From: Kineosporia sp. R_H_3 | GTDB lineage: Bacteria > Actinomycetota > Actinomycetes > Actinomycetales > Kineosporiaceae | NCBI RefSeq assembly: GCF_002198675.1 | Contig: NZ_MWLL01000189.1 | Span: forward strand, 130,562 to 194,561 | Length of the DNA stretch: 64,000 bases | Direction of reading: 5' to 3' | Shown here: one piece after another, positions 44,550 through 54,065 of the stretch | How positions within the stretch are numbered: position 1 is the first letter of the stretch | Layout of the letters: every line of letters starts with the position of its first letter | The notes under the pieces: model-generated | Database searches by the model: none | The model's input: only the letters and a program-made list of their open reading frames with translations | Told to the model about the DNA's origin: nothing | Translations under genes and position numbers: made by a program

Positions 44550-44984
44550 GTGGACGCGGCCCTGGTCGCGGCGGTCGCGCACGTCGCGACGACGGCCGCC
44601 TACGCCGGCTTCCAGGCGACGGTCCGGGTGCTCGTCTACCCGCAGATGGCCGCCGTCCCGGTGCCCGCGTTCACCGGCTACGAGGCGAGCCACACCCGCC
44701 GGGTCAGCCTCGTCGTCGGGCCGCTCTTCGCCGCGCTCTGCGGGTCGACGCTCGCGCTGCTCATCGTCCCGGGCGTCCCGCGGGCGGCGGGCCTGGCCGC
44801 CGCGCTGCTGCTCGCCGCGCTGCTCGGGGTCACCGCGTTCGGCGCCGTCCCGCAGCACGCCCGGCTCGGCGCAGGCTTCGACGCGGCCGCCTACCGGCGG
44901 CTGCTGCGCTGGGACGGCGTCCGGCTCGCGGTGGCCGTGGCGGCGCTCGCCGCCGCGGCGGCGACGGTGCCTGCGGTCGGCTGA
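44550..44984 (+). CDS. Four-helix membrane protein, DUF1772-like
   Basis: A 144-residue membrane protein with helices at ~5-25, 55-75, 80-100 and 122-142. 'VLVYPQMAAVPVPAFTGYEASHTRRVSLVVGP' (part) and 'AVPQHARLGAGFD' with 'YRRLLRWDGVR' recall DUF1772-type membrane proteins ('Y..H..R......P'). Function unknown. The GTG start is 5 nt after the TPR stop, so the two may be co-transcribed. Confidence 0.72.
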   Translation: MDAALVAAVAHVATTAAYAGFQATVRVLVYPQMAAVPVPAFTGYEASHTRRVSLVVGPLFAALCGSTLALLIVPGVPRAAGLAAALLLAALLGVTAFGAVPQHARLGAGFDAAAYRRLLRWDGVRLAVAVAALAAAAATVPAVG

Positions 44985-45026
44985 CGCGTCGCCCGGCCCG
45001 CCCTGCTCGACGGACGGCGGCGGACG

Positions 45027-45854
45027 TCAGCGGGCGGGGACGAGGACGCTGAGGCAGGTCACGCAGCCCTCGAGCTTCTCGAACTCGCCGATGTCGACGG
45101 CGACGACGTCGAAGCCGAGGTCGAGCAGCCACTCCCGGGTCTTCGGCGCCGACGTGGCCATGAGCACGGTGCCCTCGCTGATCGGGACGACGTGCGCGCC
45201 GCCCTCCTCCTCGACGGTCCGCAGGGTCGGGAACGGGGTGACGTCGACGAGGTCCGGCAGCCCGACGATCGTGCCGTCGGGCAGCGCGGTCACCGCCGAC
45301 TTCAGGTGCAGGACGGCGTGCAGCGGCACCGGGACCACGGTGCGACCCAGCGGTGCGAGGTGCGCCCGGAGCTGGCGGATGCCCTCGGCGTCGGTGCGGC
45401 CGCCGCGCCCGACGTAGACGGTCGAGCCGACCTGCAGGACGTCGCCGCCGTCCAGGTGCCCGGGCGCCGTGATCCGCGCCGTCCGCAGCCCGAGCGCCTC
45501 GACGGCCTTCGCCGTCCCCTCGACCTCGCCGCGGCGCTGCAGCGCGCCCGGGTGGGTGAGGACCGCGAGGTCGTCCACCACGACGACGGTGTCCTCGACG
45601 AACACGGCGTCCGGGTGCTCGTCGGCGGGCGGCACCTCCCGGACGTCCCAGCCGGCGCCCGCGAGCGCCGCGACGTACGCCGCGTGCTGGGCCCGGGCGA
45701 GCGGGACGTCGACCGGCGACCGCTCGATGTGCGTGACGATCCCGTCGGCCAGCCGCGGCCCCGGCGGGCGCACGAGGGCGGTCCCGCGCCGCCGCACGGC
45801 GCTCGCTGCGGTGTGCGTCGTCACGCTCGTGGGGAAGAGGCCGCTGTCGGTCAT
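45027..45854 (-). CDS. ddaH: Dimethylarginine dimethylaminohydrolase (DDAH)-like
   Basis: A 275-residue guanidino-group hydrolase. The alpha/beta propeller motifs are 'VRPPGPRLADGIVTHIER', 'PDAVFVEDTVVV' (substrate Glu/Asp), 'APGHLDGGDVLQVG' (conserved HLDGGD), the catalytic His in 'AVLHLKSAVTAL' and the nucleophile Cys in 'EGCVTCLSVLV'. It should hydrolyse methylated arginine to citrulline and methylamines, or a related substrate. GAAGAT (45861-45866) lies 6 nt before the ATG. Confidence 0.9.
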   Translation of the reverse strand: MTDSGLFPTSVTTHTAASAVRRRGTALVRPPGPRLADGIVTHIERSPVDVPLARAQHAAYVAALAGAGWDVREVPPADEHPDAVFVEDTVVVVDDLAVLTHPGALQRRGEVEGTAKAVEALGLRTARITAPGHLDGGDVLQVGSTVYVGRGGRTDAEGIRQLRAHLAPLGRTVVPVPLHAVLHLKSAVTALPDGTIVGLPDLVDVTPFPTLRTVEEEGGAHVVPISEGTVLMATSAPKTREWLLDLGFDVVAVDIGEFEKLEGCVTCLSVLVPAR

Positions 45855-46049
45855 GCGCGCATCTTCGCGCACGCAGGGCACCGCCGTCGCGGACGGCCCT
45901 GCTCCGCTGCCCACCGTCGTCTCTCGGCCACCGTGGGTGATTCATCCGCCCGGACCCCCCATTCGCGTGCTGACCAGGGCTAACCTGGCCCCTCTCCCCG
46001 GGCCGCCTCCCGAAGCGGACGGGTCGCGGCGGGGTCGACAGGAGGTTCC

Positions 46050-47753
46050 GTGGGCCGGCACACGCCCGGGTCCCGGCGGCAGCCGCGTCGCCGCGGGCGC
46101 CGGCTCGTCGCCGCCCTCGCGGTGCTCGCGGTCGCGTCCGGCGGTGCCGTCGTCGCGCAGCGCACCGGTGCGCTCGACCTGTCGTTCGTCCAGACCCTGC
46201 GTGGTGCGACCTCCCCGGACTGCACCCCCACGGTCATCCGGGTCGCGGCGAGCCCCGCGATGACACCCGCGGTCAACGCCGTGCTCGCGCCGGCCCAGGG
46301 CCGGGCGCTGTCCGACGGCACCTGCCTGCGCGTCGACGTCCAGGGCGTCGACCCGGACCAGGTCGTCGCGGCCACCCGCGCGGCCAAGGCGGCGACCCTG
46401 CCCGAGGAGCTCGCCCGGCTGCCGCACCTGTGGATCCCGGACTCCTCGATCTGGGTCGCCCGGGCGGCCCGTGCCGTCCCGCTCGCCCGGGAGGGCTCGC
46501 TCGCGACGTCCCCCGTCGTGCTCGCGACGAGCGAGGCCTCGGCGAAGGCCCTCAAGTGGTCGACCGACGACCCGCCCGCGTGGGCGCAGGCGGTGACCAC
46601 CGGGTGGCCGGTGTCCGTCGACCTCACGACGGACACCTGCGGCCTCGCGACGGCGTTCGCGCTGCGCGCCAGCCTCGGCGACACCCCGCAGTACCGTCGC
46701 GCCCTCGCGGCGCTCAGCCTGTCCGTCTCGCAGGGCAACACGGTCGGCCTCCAGGCCCCGCTCGACCTCGTCAGCGAGAACTCCCCCGCGACGCCGATCC
46801 TGCCGTCCACCGAGCAGTCCGTCCTCGCGCTGCGGCGCGGCGGCCTCGCCTCGCTGACGATGATCTACCCGAAGGACGGCTCACCGTTCCTGGACTACCC
46901 GCTCGTCCGGGTCGCGGACGGCCGCTGGGGCCCGACGACCGAGGCGCTCGCGAAGAGCGTGGCGGCCGAGCTCACGTCCGCCGGGGCCGGTGCGACGTAC
47001 GCCGCCCAGGGGTTCCGGCTCGAAGACGGCGGGGCACCGGACGGCGAGGGCGTCCGCACCGAGAAGATCCGGGCGCTGCCCGTCCCCGATGCCAAGACGG
47101 TCGGCGCGACGATCACCGCCCTGACGACGCTCGCCGCCCCGACCCGGATGCTCGCCCTCATCGACGTCTCGACGTCGATGAACATCGAGGCCCGGCCCGG
47201 CGTCAAGCGGATCGACCTGGTCCGCGACGCCGCGACCGCCGCCCTGACCGCGCTCCCCCCGGACAACAGCGTCGGGGCGTGGATGTTCGCGTCGAAGATC
47301 GAGGGCGACGTCGACTACAAGCAGCTGGCCGCCGTCGACCGGCTCGACGCGCCGGACCAGGGCAGGACGCACCGGGCGGCGATCCTCGAGCTGCTCAAGG
47401 CGCTGCCCCGGCAGACCCGGGACGGCGGCACGTCGATCTACGACACCGTCGACGCCGCGGTCGCCGAGATGCAGGCGAGCTACGACGGGCGCGCGTCGAA
47501 CGTCGTCGTCCTGCTCACCGACGGCCGCAACCTCGACAGCACCGGTCTGACCCTCGACGAGGTCGTCAGCCGGCTCGAGAAGGGGCGCGCGAAGGGCGCC
47601 GTCCGGCTCATCGCCATCGGCATCGGCGGCGACACGGACCTGCCCTCGCTGCGCCGGCTCGCCGCGGCAACCCCGGGCGGGCAGGCCTACCAGGCCCGCG
47701 ACCCTGCGGACCTGCAGGCCGTCCTCCTCGACGCCCTGGCCCGCCGGGGCTGA
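46050..47753 (+). CDS. Exported substrate-binding-like and VWA-domain protein
   Basis: A 567-residue envelope protein. An Arg-rich start and hydrophobic helix (~18-36, 'LVAALAVLAVASGGAVV') anchor or export it. Residues ~60-330 resemble a periplasmic substrate-binding domain ('IRVAASPAMTPAVNAVL', 'LWIPDSSIWVARA', 'SPVVLATSE'). A von Willebrand A domain follows, with the MIDAS motif DVSTS ('LALIDVSTSMNIEARPGVKR'), a Thr in 'DGGTSIYDTV' and Asp in 'VVLLTDGRNLDSTG', giving a metal-dependent adhesion site. The GTG has AGGAGG 4-5 nt upstream. The partner or ligand is unknown. Confidence 0.88.
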   Translation: MGRHTPGSRRQPRRRGRRLVAALAVLAVASGGAVVAQRTGALDLSFVQTLRGATSPDCTPTVIRVAASPAMTPAVNAVLAPAQGRALSDGTCLRVDVQGVDPDQVVAATRAAKAATLPEELARLPHLWIPDSSIWVARAARAVPLAREGSLATSPVVLATSEASAKALKWSTDDPPAWAQAVTTGWPVSVDLTTDTCGLATAFALRASLGDTPQYRRALAALSLSVSQGNTVGLQAPLDLVSENSPATPILPSTEQSVLALRRGGLASLTMIYPKDGSPFLDYPLVRVADGRWGPTTEALAKSVAAELTSAGAGATYAAQGFRLEDGGAPDGEGVRTEKIRALPVPDAKTVGATITALTTLAAPTRMLALIDVSTSMNIEARPGVKRIDLVRDAATAALTALPPDNSVGAWMFASKIEGDVDYKQLAAVDRLDAPDQGRTHRAAILELLKALPRQTRDGGTSIYDTVDAAVAEMQASYDGRASNVVVLLTDGRNLDSTGLTLDEVVSRLEKGRAKGAVRLIAIGIGGDTDLPSLRRLAAATPGGQAYQARDPADLQAVLLDALARRG

Positions 47754-47770
47754 CCCCCGCCGGGTCAGCC
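47748..47770. terminator. Hairpin containing both convergent stop codons
   Basis: Arms GGCTGACCC (47748-47756) and GGGTCAGCC (47762-47770) pair perfectly with loop CCGCC. The VWA gene's TGA (47751-47753) and pyc's stop (47765-47767 on the opposite strand) are both in the stem, so one element ends both transcripts. Confidence 0.75.
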
Positions 47771-50700
47771 CTTCGGGGCGATGACGAGCACGAGGTCGCC
47801 GCCCTCGACCTGCGTCACGGCGCCGATCGCGAGCCGCTGGACCACCCCGGCGACCGGGGTCGTGATCGAGGCCTCCATCTTCATCGCCTCGATCGTCGCG
47901 ACCGTCGCACCGGCCTCGACCGTGGCCCCGGTCTCGACCGCGAGCGACACGACGCCGGAGAACGGCGCGGCGACGTGCCCCGGGTTCGTCGGGTCCGCGC
48001 GCTCCGCCTGCCGGACGTCGACCTTGACCGAGCGGTCGCGCACCTGGATCGGGCGCAGCTGCCCGTTGAGGGTGCACATGACGGTCCGCAGGCCCTTCTC
48101 GTCGACGTCGCCGACGGCCTCGAGCCCGGCGATGAGGCGCACCCCGCGCTCGAGCTCGACGACGTGCTCGACCCCGTGCCGCAGGCCGTACAGGTAGTCG
48201 GTCGTGTCGATCACGGAGACGTCGCCGTACGTCTCGCGGACCGCGGCGAAGTCCTTCGTCGGGCCCGGGAAGAGCAGCCGGTTCAGCGTCGTCCGGCGGT
48301 CCGTCGTCAGCGCCTTGCGGTCGTCCTCGGACAGGTCCACGGTGCGCTTGGGCGTGCTGCGGCCGGCGAGCGCCTTGCTGCGGAACGGCTCCGGCCAGCC
48401 GCCGGGCGGGTCGCCGAGCTCGCCGCCGAGGAAGCCGATGACCGAGTCCGGGATGTCGAACCGGTCGGGGGTCTCGGCGAACTCCTTCGGGTCGGCCCCG
48501 ACCGCGACCAGGTGCAGGGCGAGGTCGCCGACGACCTTCGAGGACGGCGTGACCTTGACGAGCCGGCCGAGGATCCGGTCCGCCGCGGCGTACATCGCCT
48601 CGATCTGCTCGAACTTCTCCCCGAGCCCGAGGGCGATGGCCTGCTGGCGCAGGTTGGAGAGCTGGCCGCCGGGGATCTCGTGGTCGTAGACCCGGCCGGT
48701 CGGTGACGGCAGCCCGGACTCGAACGGTGCGTAGACCCGGCGCACCGCCTCCCAGTAGGGCTCGAGGTCCATGACGGCGCGCAGGTCGAGGTCCGGCGCG
48801 CGCTCGGTGTGCGCGAGGGCCGCGACGAGGGCGGACATCGACGGCTGGCTCGTCGTCCCGGACATCGACGCGGTCGCGACGTCGACGGCGTCCACCCCGG
48901 CCTCGACGGCCGCGACGAGTGTCGCGAGCTGGCCGCCCGCGGTGTCGTGGGTGTGCAGGTGCACCGGCAGGTCGAAGCGCTCACGCAGCGCCGTGACGAG
49001 CTTCTTGGCGGCGTAGGGCCGCAGCAGGCCCGCCATGTCCTTGACGGCGATGACGTGCGCGCCCGCGGCGACGATCTCGTCGGCGAGACCCAGGTAGTAG
49101 TCGAGGGTGTAGAGCGTCTCCGCCGGGTCGAGCAGGTCGGCGGTGTAGCAGAGCGCCACCTCGGCGACGGCGCTGCCGGTGTCCCGGACGGCCTCGATCG
49201 CCGGGCGCATCTGCTCGACGTCGTTGAGCGCGTCGAAGATCCGGAAGACGTCGATGCCGGTCGCGGCGGCCTCGTGGACGAACGCGTCGGTGACCTCGGT
49301 CGGGTACGGGGTGTACCCGACGGTGTTGCGGCCGCGCAGCAGCATCTGCAGGCACAGGTTCGGCATCGTCTCGCGCAGCGACGCCAGCCGCTCCCAGGGG
49401 TCCTCCCCGAGGAAGCGCAGGGCGACGTCGTACGTCGCCCCGCCCCAGCACTCGACCGAGAGCAGGCCGGGCGTCATCCGCGCGACGTGCGGCGCGACGG
49501 CGAGCAGGTCGCGGGTGCGTACCCGGGTCGCGAGCAGCGACTGGTGCGCGTCACGGAACGTCGTGTCGGTGACCGCGACCGTGCGCTGCGCCCGGAGCGC
49601 CTGCGCGAAGCCCTCGGGGCCGAGCTCGAGCAGCCGCTGCCGCGAGCCGTCCGGGGCCGGGGCGGCGACGTCGAGGGCGGGCAGCTTCTCCCGCGGCGCG
49701 AGCGTCGTCCGCGGCTCGCCGTTCGGCTTGTTCACGGTGACGTCCGCGAGCCAGGTGAGCAGCTTCGTGCCGCGGTCGCTGCTGCCGCGGGCGGCCGCGA
49801 GGTAGGGCCGGTCGTCGATGAAGGACGTCGTGATGCCGCCGGCGACGAAGTCCGGCTCGGCGAGCAGCGCCTGGAGGAAGGGGATGTTCGTGCTCACGCC
49901 GCGGATCCGGAACTCGGCCAGGGCGCGCTGCGAGCGGCGGACGGCGGTCTCGAAGTCGGCGCCGCGGCAGATGAGCTTGACGAGCATGGAGTCGAAGTGC
50001 GGGCTGACCGACGCGCCCGCGTGCACCGTGCCGCCGTCGAGCCGGACGCCGGCTCCGCCCGGCGAGCGGTAGGTGTTGACCATGCCGGTGTCGGGGCGGA
50101 AGCCGTTCGCGGGGTCCTCGGTGGTGATCCGGCACTGCAGGGCGGCGCCCCGCAGGTGGATCTTGTCCTGGGTGAGCCCGAGGTCGGCGAGGGTCTCCCC
50201 CGCCGCGATCCGCATCTGCGACATGACGAGGTCGACGTCGGTGACCTCCTCGGTCACGGTGTGCTCGACCTGGATGCGCGGGTTCATCTCGATGAAGACG
50301 TGCTTGCCGGCGTTGTCGCCGGCGGTGTCGAGGAGGAACTCGACGGTTCCGGCGTTGACGTAGCCGATCCCCCGGGCGAAGGCGACGGCGTCGCGGCAGA
50401 GCGCGTCGCGGAGGTCTGGGTCGAGGTTGGGCGCCGGGGCGATCTCGACGACCTTCTGGTGCCGGCGCTGCACCGAGCAGTCGCGCTCGAAGAGGTGGAC
50501 GGTCTCGCCGGTCGCGTCGGCGAGCACCTGGACCTCGATGTGCCGCGGCCGCAGCACGGCCTGCTCGAGGAACATCGTCGGGTTGCCGAAGGCCCCCTCA
50601 GCCTCCCGCATCGCGGTCGCGAGGGCGTCGGGCAGCGCGGGGCGGTCGTCCACCCGGCGCATGCCGCGACCGCCGCCGCCGGCGACCGCCTTGACGAAGA

Positions 50701-51163
50701 TCGGGAACCCGATCTCCTCGGCCGCCGCGACGAGCTCGTCGACGTCGGACGACGGCGCGGACGAGCGCAGGACCGGCACCCCGGCGGCGCGGGCGGCCGT
50801 GACCGCCTTGACCTTGTTGCCGGCCATCGACAGCACGGACGCCTGCGGGCCGATGAAGGTGATCCCGGCGTCGGCGCAGGCCTGGGCGAGCTCGGGGTTC
50901 TCGGAGAGGAAGCCGTAGCCCGGGTAGACGGCGTCCGCACCGGACTCCCGGGCGACCCGGACGATCTCGGAGACCGTCAGGTAGGCGTGCACCGGGTGGC
51001 CGCGCTCGCCGATGAGGTACGACTCGTCCGCCTTGATCCGGTGGACGGCGTTGCGGTCCTCCCACGGGAAGACCGCCACGGTGCGCGCCCCGAGCTCGTA
51101 GGCGGCCCGGAAGGCCCGGACGGCGATCTCGCCGCGGTTGGCGACCAGGATCTTCGAGAACAC
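47765..51163 (-). CDS. pyc: Pyruvate carboxylase
   Basis: A 1132-residue, single-chain biotin enzyme making oxaloacetate from pyruvate and bicarbonate. The biotin carboxylase domain (~1-450) opens 'KILVANRGEIAVRAFRAAYELG' and has the glycine-rich ATP loop 'KAVAGGGGRGMRRV' and 'EMNPRIQVEHTVTEEV'. The carboxyltransferase domain (~525-800) starts 'VTDTTFRDAHQSLLATRVRT' and has metal ligands in 'LHTHDTAGGQLATLV'. The biotin site is 'IEAMKMEASI' near the C-terminus. The length is normal. The GTG at 51163 has GGAGG 8 nt upstream. Anaplerotic; it would also feed aspartate-family synthesis. Confidence 0.97.
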   Translation of the reverse strand: MFSKILVANRGEIAVRAFRAAYELGARTVAVFPWEDRNAVHRIKADESYLIGERGHPVHAYLTVSEIVRVARESGADAVYPGYGFLSENPELAQACADAGITFIGPQASVLSMAGNKVKAVTAARAAGVPVLRSSAPSSDVDELVAAAEEIGFPIFVKAVAGGGGRGMRRVDDRPALPDALATAMREAEGAFGNPTMFLEQAVLRPRHIEVQVLADATGETVHLFERDCSVQRRHQKVVEIAPAPNLDPDLRDALCRDAVAFARGIGYVNAGTVEFLLDTAGDNAGKHVFIEMNPRIQVEHTVTEEVTDVDLVMSQMRIAAGETLADLGLTQDKIHLRGAALQCRITTEDPANGFRPDTGMVNTYRSPGGAGVRLDGGTVHAGASVSPHFDSMLVKLICRGADFETAVRRSQRALAEFRIRGVSTNIPFLQALLAEPDFVAGGITTSFIDDRPYLAAARGSSDRGTKLLTWLADVTVNKPNGEPRTTLAPREKLPALDVAAPAPDGSRQRLLELGPEGFAQALRAQRTVAVTDTTFRDAHQSLLATRVRTRDLLAVAPHVARMTPGLLSVECWGGATYDVALRFLGEDPWERLASLRETMPNLCLQMLLRGRNTVGYTPYPTEVTDAFVHEAAATGIDVFRIFDALNDVEQMRPAIEAVRDTGSAVAEVALCYTADLLDPAETLYTLDYYLGLADEIVAAGAHVIAVKDMAGLLRPYAAKKLVTALRERFDLPVHLHTHDTAGGQLATLVAAVEAGVDAVDVATASMSGTTSQPSMSALVAALAHTERAPDLDLRAVMDLEPYWEAVRRVYAPFESGLPSPTGRVYDHEIPGGQLSNLRQQAIALGLGEKFEQIEAMYAAADRILGRLVKVTPSSKVVGDLALHLVAVGADPKEFAETPDRFDIPDSVIGFLGGELGDPPGGWPEPFRSKALAGRSTPKRTVDLSEDDRKALTTDRRTTLNRLLFPGPTKDFAAVRETYGDVSVIDTTDYLYGLRHGVEHVVELERGVRLIAGLEAVGDVDEKGLRTVMCTLNGQLRPIQVRDRSVKVDVRQAERADPTNPGHVAAPFSGVVSLAVETGATVEAGATVATIEAMKMEASITTPVAGVVQRLAIGAVTQVEGGDLVLVIAPKG

Positions 51164-51289
51164 GGGGCGGGCCTCCGGGTGTCGTCCAGTACCGGCGAGG
51201 GGATGCGGCGTCGTCGGCGCGGTCCGGCTGCCGCAAAACTAACCGACGACCGGCCGTCCGCGGCGGTCGTGACCGTCCTGCGGGACGCC

Positions 51290-52201
51290 TCAGCGCCCCG
51301 CGGGCGTGATCTTCTCCACGGCCGCCACGAGGTCGGGGACGAGCTCCCACGCCGCCGGGTCGCTGACCCGCGGCAGCGAGACGATGGCGTGGTCGACGCC
51401 GACCGCCGCGTACGCGGCGAACCGGTCGACCGCCTCCTCGACGGTCTGGCTGCCCTCGACCCGCTCGGCGCCGGGCCGCACGAGGTCGAGCCGGCCGAGC
51501 GACGTCTTCTCGATCGCGTCGTAGTCGCGGCCGAGCCGCTCGCAGTGCCCGCGAAGCACGTCGAGCTTGGCGCGGACGGCGTCCGGACCCATCTCGAAGA
51601 TGTTGCAGGCGTCGGCGTACTCGGCGACCATCCGCAGCGTCTTCTTCTCGCCGGTGCCCCCGATGAGGATCTTCGGGTGCGGCGAGGAGAGCGCGGGCGG
51701 GGAGTTCAGCGGGCGGGCCAGCGAGTAGTGCTCGCCCTCGTAGGGGCTCTCGTCGCCGGACCACATCCGGTGGGCGATCCGCAGCGTCTCCTCGAGCCGC
51801 TCGAAGCGCTCCGCGAGAGGCGGGTACGGGACGCCGAGCCCGACGTGCTCCTCCTCGTTCCACGCCGCGCCGACGCCGAACCACGCGCGGCCGCCGGAGA
51901 GGACGTCGAGGGTCGTCGCGGTCTTCACGAGGACGCCGGGGTGCCGGTACGTCACGCCGGTGACCATCGTGCCGAGCGTGACCTTCTCGGTGACCGCCGC
52001 GAGGTGGGCGAGCGTCGCCCAGCCCTCGAGCATGTCGTTCTCCGCCGGGCCGACCATGGAGATCTGGAAGAAGTGGTCCATGACCCACACGCTGGCCATG
52101 CCGGACGCCTCGGCGTCCGTCGCGATGCGGCGCAGCTTCGGGCCGAGCGCCGCCGGTCCGCCGGGCCAGGTGAAGTCGGGGATCTGGAGTCCGAGTCGCA
52201 T
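51290..52201 (-). CDS. LLM-class F420-dependent oxidoreductase
   Basis: A 303-residue luciferase-like monooxygenase-fold protein. Typical blocks are 'MRLGLQIPDFTWPGG', 'SVWVMDHFFQI', 'TLGTMVTGVTYRHPGVLVKTATTLDVLSGGRAWFGVGAAW' (in part) and 'ERFERLEETLRIAHRMW', which characterise the F420-dependent actinobacterial branch. Substrate unknown. The ATG at 52201 has CAGGAT 7 nt upstream; no Shine-Dalgarno. Confidence 0.9.
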   Translation of the reverse strand: MRLGLQIPDFTWPGGPAALGPKLRRIATDAEASGMASVWVMDHFFQISMVGPAENDMLEGWATLAHLAAVTEKVTLGTMVTGVTYRHPGVLVKTATTLDVLSGGRAWFGVGAAWNEEEHVGLGVPYPPLAERFERLEETLRIAHRMWSGDESPYEGEHYSLARPLNSPPALSSPHPKILIGGTGEKKTLRMVAEYADACNIFEMGPDAVRAKLDVLRGHCERLGRDYDAIEKTSLGRLDLVRPGAERVEGSQTVEEAVDRFAAYAAVGVDHAIVSLPRVSDPAAWELVPDLVAAVEKITPAGR

Positions 52202-52271
52202 ACCCGTCATCCTGCACCCGGGACGACGTGCCGACCCCTCGGTACGTGCCCGCCGGGCCGGGGAGGCCGCA

Positions 52272-53369
52272 GTGACGCAGACACCGACGACGAGGCCGCC
52301 CGCGCCGCCCGTGCCCGGCGGTGCGGCGCGCCGGCCGGACGGCGTGACCGCCCTGCTGTCGCTGTGGTTCACCGCCGGGCTGCTCCTCGACGCGTGGGCG
52401 CACAACAACCTGCCGGGCCTGGAGAGCTTCTTCACGCCCTGGCACGCGGTCTTCTACTCCGGGTTCACGGCGACCGCGGCCTGGCTGGCCTGGGTCGTGC
52501 GGACGCCGCTGCTCGCCGCCGTCCGTGGGCCGGGGACCCTGCGCGAGCGCTGGGACGTCGTCCCCGCCGCCTACCGGACGGCGCTCGTCGCCGCGGGGGG
52601 CTTCGCCGTCGCCGGTGCGGGCGACATGGTGTGGCACACCGTGCTCGGGATCGAGCAGGCCATCCGGATCCTCTTCTCCCCCACGCACCTGGCTCTCGCG
52701 ACGGCGATGGTCCTCATCGTCACGACGCCCCTGCGGACCGCCCGTGCCGACGACGGCCTCGGGCCCGACCCGGGCCTGCGACGGCTGCTCCCGGCGGTCG
52801 CCGGGCTCGCCCTGGCGACCGCCCAGGTGCTGCTGTTCGTGCAGTACGGCAACGCCCTGGTCCGGCGCGGCGAGGGCTACCTGGTCGCCTTCGGGTACAC
52901 GGACACGCTCTTCACGGCGTGGGTGCTGTCCTCCGTCGTGCTGACGACCCTCGTTCTCGTCGTCCCGCTGCTGCACCTGGCGACCCTGTGGCGACTGCCC
53001 GCCGGCGCCGTCACCGTGCTCTTCGGCGCCTGCGGTGCCCTGAGCCTGGCCGTCGCGGGCGGCGCGAACCGGGTCACCGTCGCCACGGTGCTCGTCGCCG
53101 GCGTGCTCTGCGACGTCGCGGTGCGCCGGCTGCGCCCCGGCCCGGACCGGCCAAGCGCCGTCCTCGCCCTCGGCGCCCTCGTGCCGGCGGTGACGTGGAC
53201 GCTCGTCGTCGCGGTCGCCGTCCTCACCCGCTCCCCGGGCGACCGGGCCGGGACGGCACCGCTCCAGCTCGAGCTCGTGCTCGGGACGCCCGTCGTCCAG
53301 GCCCTCGTCGGGCTGCTCGCCGCGCACGTCATGACGGCGGGCCGGGTCAGCGGCCCCGCGGGTCGGTGA
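52272..53369 (+). CDS. Polytopic membrane protein, function unknown
   Basis: A 365-residue protein with about nine membrane helices. 'LSLWFTAGLLLDAWAHNNLPGLESFFTPWHAVFYSG' (in part) places His and Asp residues in or near helices 1-2; 'GAGDMVWHTVLGIEQAIRILFSPTHLAL' (in part) adds more, a His-rich pattern that suggests a metal- or heme-associated membrane protein, though no family is recognised with confidence. GTG start with GGGAGG 5-6 nt upstream. Divergent from the LLM gene. Confidence 0.75.
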   Translation: MTQTPTTRPPAPPVPGGAARRPDGVTALLSLWFTAGLLLDAWAHNNLPGLESFFTPWHAVFYSGFTATAAWLAWVVRTPLLAAVRGPGTLRERWDVVPAAYRTALVAAGGFAVAGAGDMVWHTVLGIEQAIRILFSPTHLALATAMVLIVTTPLRTARADDGLGPDPGLRRLLPAVAGLALATAQVLLFVQYGNALVRRGEGYLVAFGYTDTLFTAWVLSSVVLTTLVLVVPLLHLATLWRLPAGAVTVLFGACGALSLAVAGGANRVTVATVLVAGVLCDVAVRRLRPGPDRPSAVLALGALVPAVTWTLVVAVAVLTRSPGDRAGTAPLQLELVLGTPVVQALVGLLAAHVMTAGRVSGPAGR

Positions 53370-53375
53370 CGGGCG

Positions 53376-54065
53376 TCAGGGGCTGAACGGGTCCCTGCGC
53401 AGCGACGTCACGAGGTGGTCCGTCGGGAGGTTGCCGCGCGCCCGCTTCCGCGCGGCCAGGGTGCGGCGCTGCTCGGCGAACACGAGCCGCACGAGCCGCT
53501 CCCGGTCGGCCGCCGCGATGTCGACGAACGAGCCGCGCAGGCCCTCGCTGCCCGGCGCCACGAGCGAGAGGACCGCGGGCACGAGCACCTCGTCGGGCAG
53601 CTCGAGCTCGACGAACAGCCGGGTCGCGGCCGGCAGGTGCTCGGCCTCGTCGACGGCGTCCCCCGCGTCGACCCGCAGACCGCCCGCGCTGACGTCGAGG
53701 GTCGCGCCGTGGAAGGCCAGGTCCGTGAGGTCCTGCCGGACCCGCGGGTCCAGGACGGCCGCCCGCAGCGGCAGCGCGAGCGGGCCGCGGACGTCCTGGC
53801 GGCGCTGCACCCGGACCGGGGAGTCGTCACCGGCGCGGCGCAGGGCGAGCCCGGTGTCGTCGTGGACCAGGCGGGCGCCGAGGGTGACCACGCCGGTCTC
53901 GGTCGTGATGTCGACGTCCCCGCGGACGTCGTCCAGCCCGGAGGCGAGCGCGAGCACGGGCAGCGACCAGTCGCCGTCCAGGTCACGGTCGGCGAGCGCC
54001 CGCAGCACGACCGTGCGGTCGCCGACGCGCAGAGCGAGACGACTCCCCCGGCCGACCTGGGTCAT
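53376..54065 (-). CDS. PilZ-domain protein (predicted c-di-GMP binder)
   Basis: A 229-residue two-domain protein. Residues ~1-85 form an YcgR-N-like beta domain ('SRLALRVGDRTVVLRALAD'). The PilZ domain follows with RxxxR in 'QRRQDVRGPLALPL' and D-x-S-x-x-G in 'TLDVSAGGLRVD', the two c-di-GMP contacts, and closes 'GSFVDIAAADRERLVRLVFAEQRR'. YcgR-like proteins act on motility or exopolysaccharide. The ATG has GAGGGG 6 nt upstream. Confidence 0.88.
   Translation of the reverse strand: MTQVGRGSRLALRVGDRTVVLRALADRDLDGDWSLPVLALASGLDDVRGDVDITTETGVVTLGARLVHDDTGLALRRAGDDSPVRVQRRQDVRGPLALPLRAAVLDPRVRQDLTDLAFHGATLDVSAGGLRVDAGDAVDEAEHLPAATRLFVELELPDEVLVPAVLSLVAPGSEGLRGSFVDIAAADRERLVRLVFAEQRRTLAARKRARGNLPTDHLVTSLRRDPFSP

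Noticed and set aside
48809..53386. A 1525-codon open frame on the plus strand opposite pyc and the LLM gene
   Set aside because: It is antisense to genes with clear catalytic motifs, and its product is low-complexity Arg/Gly/Asp-rich with no motif; such frames are expected in GC-rich DNA. The same applies to other long antisense frames, e.g. 15588-18328 and 4856-6343.
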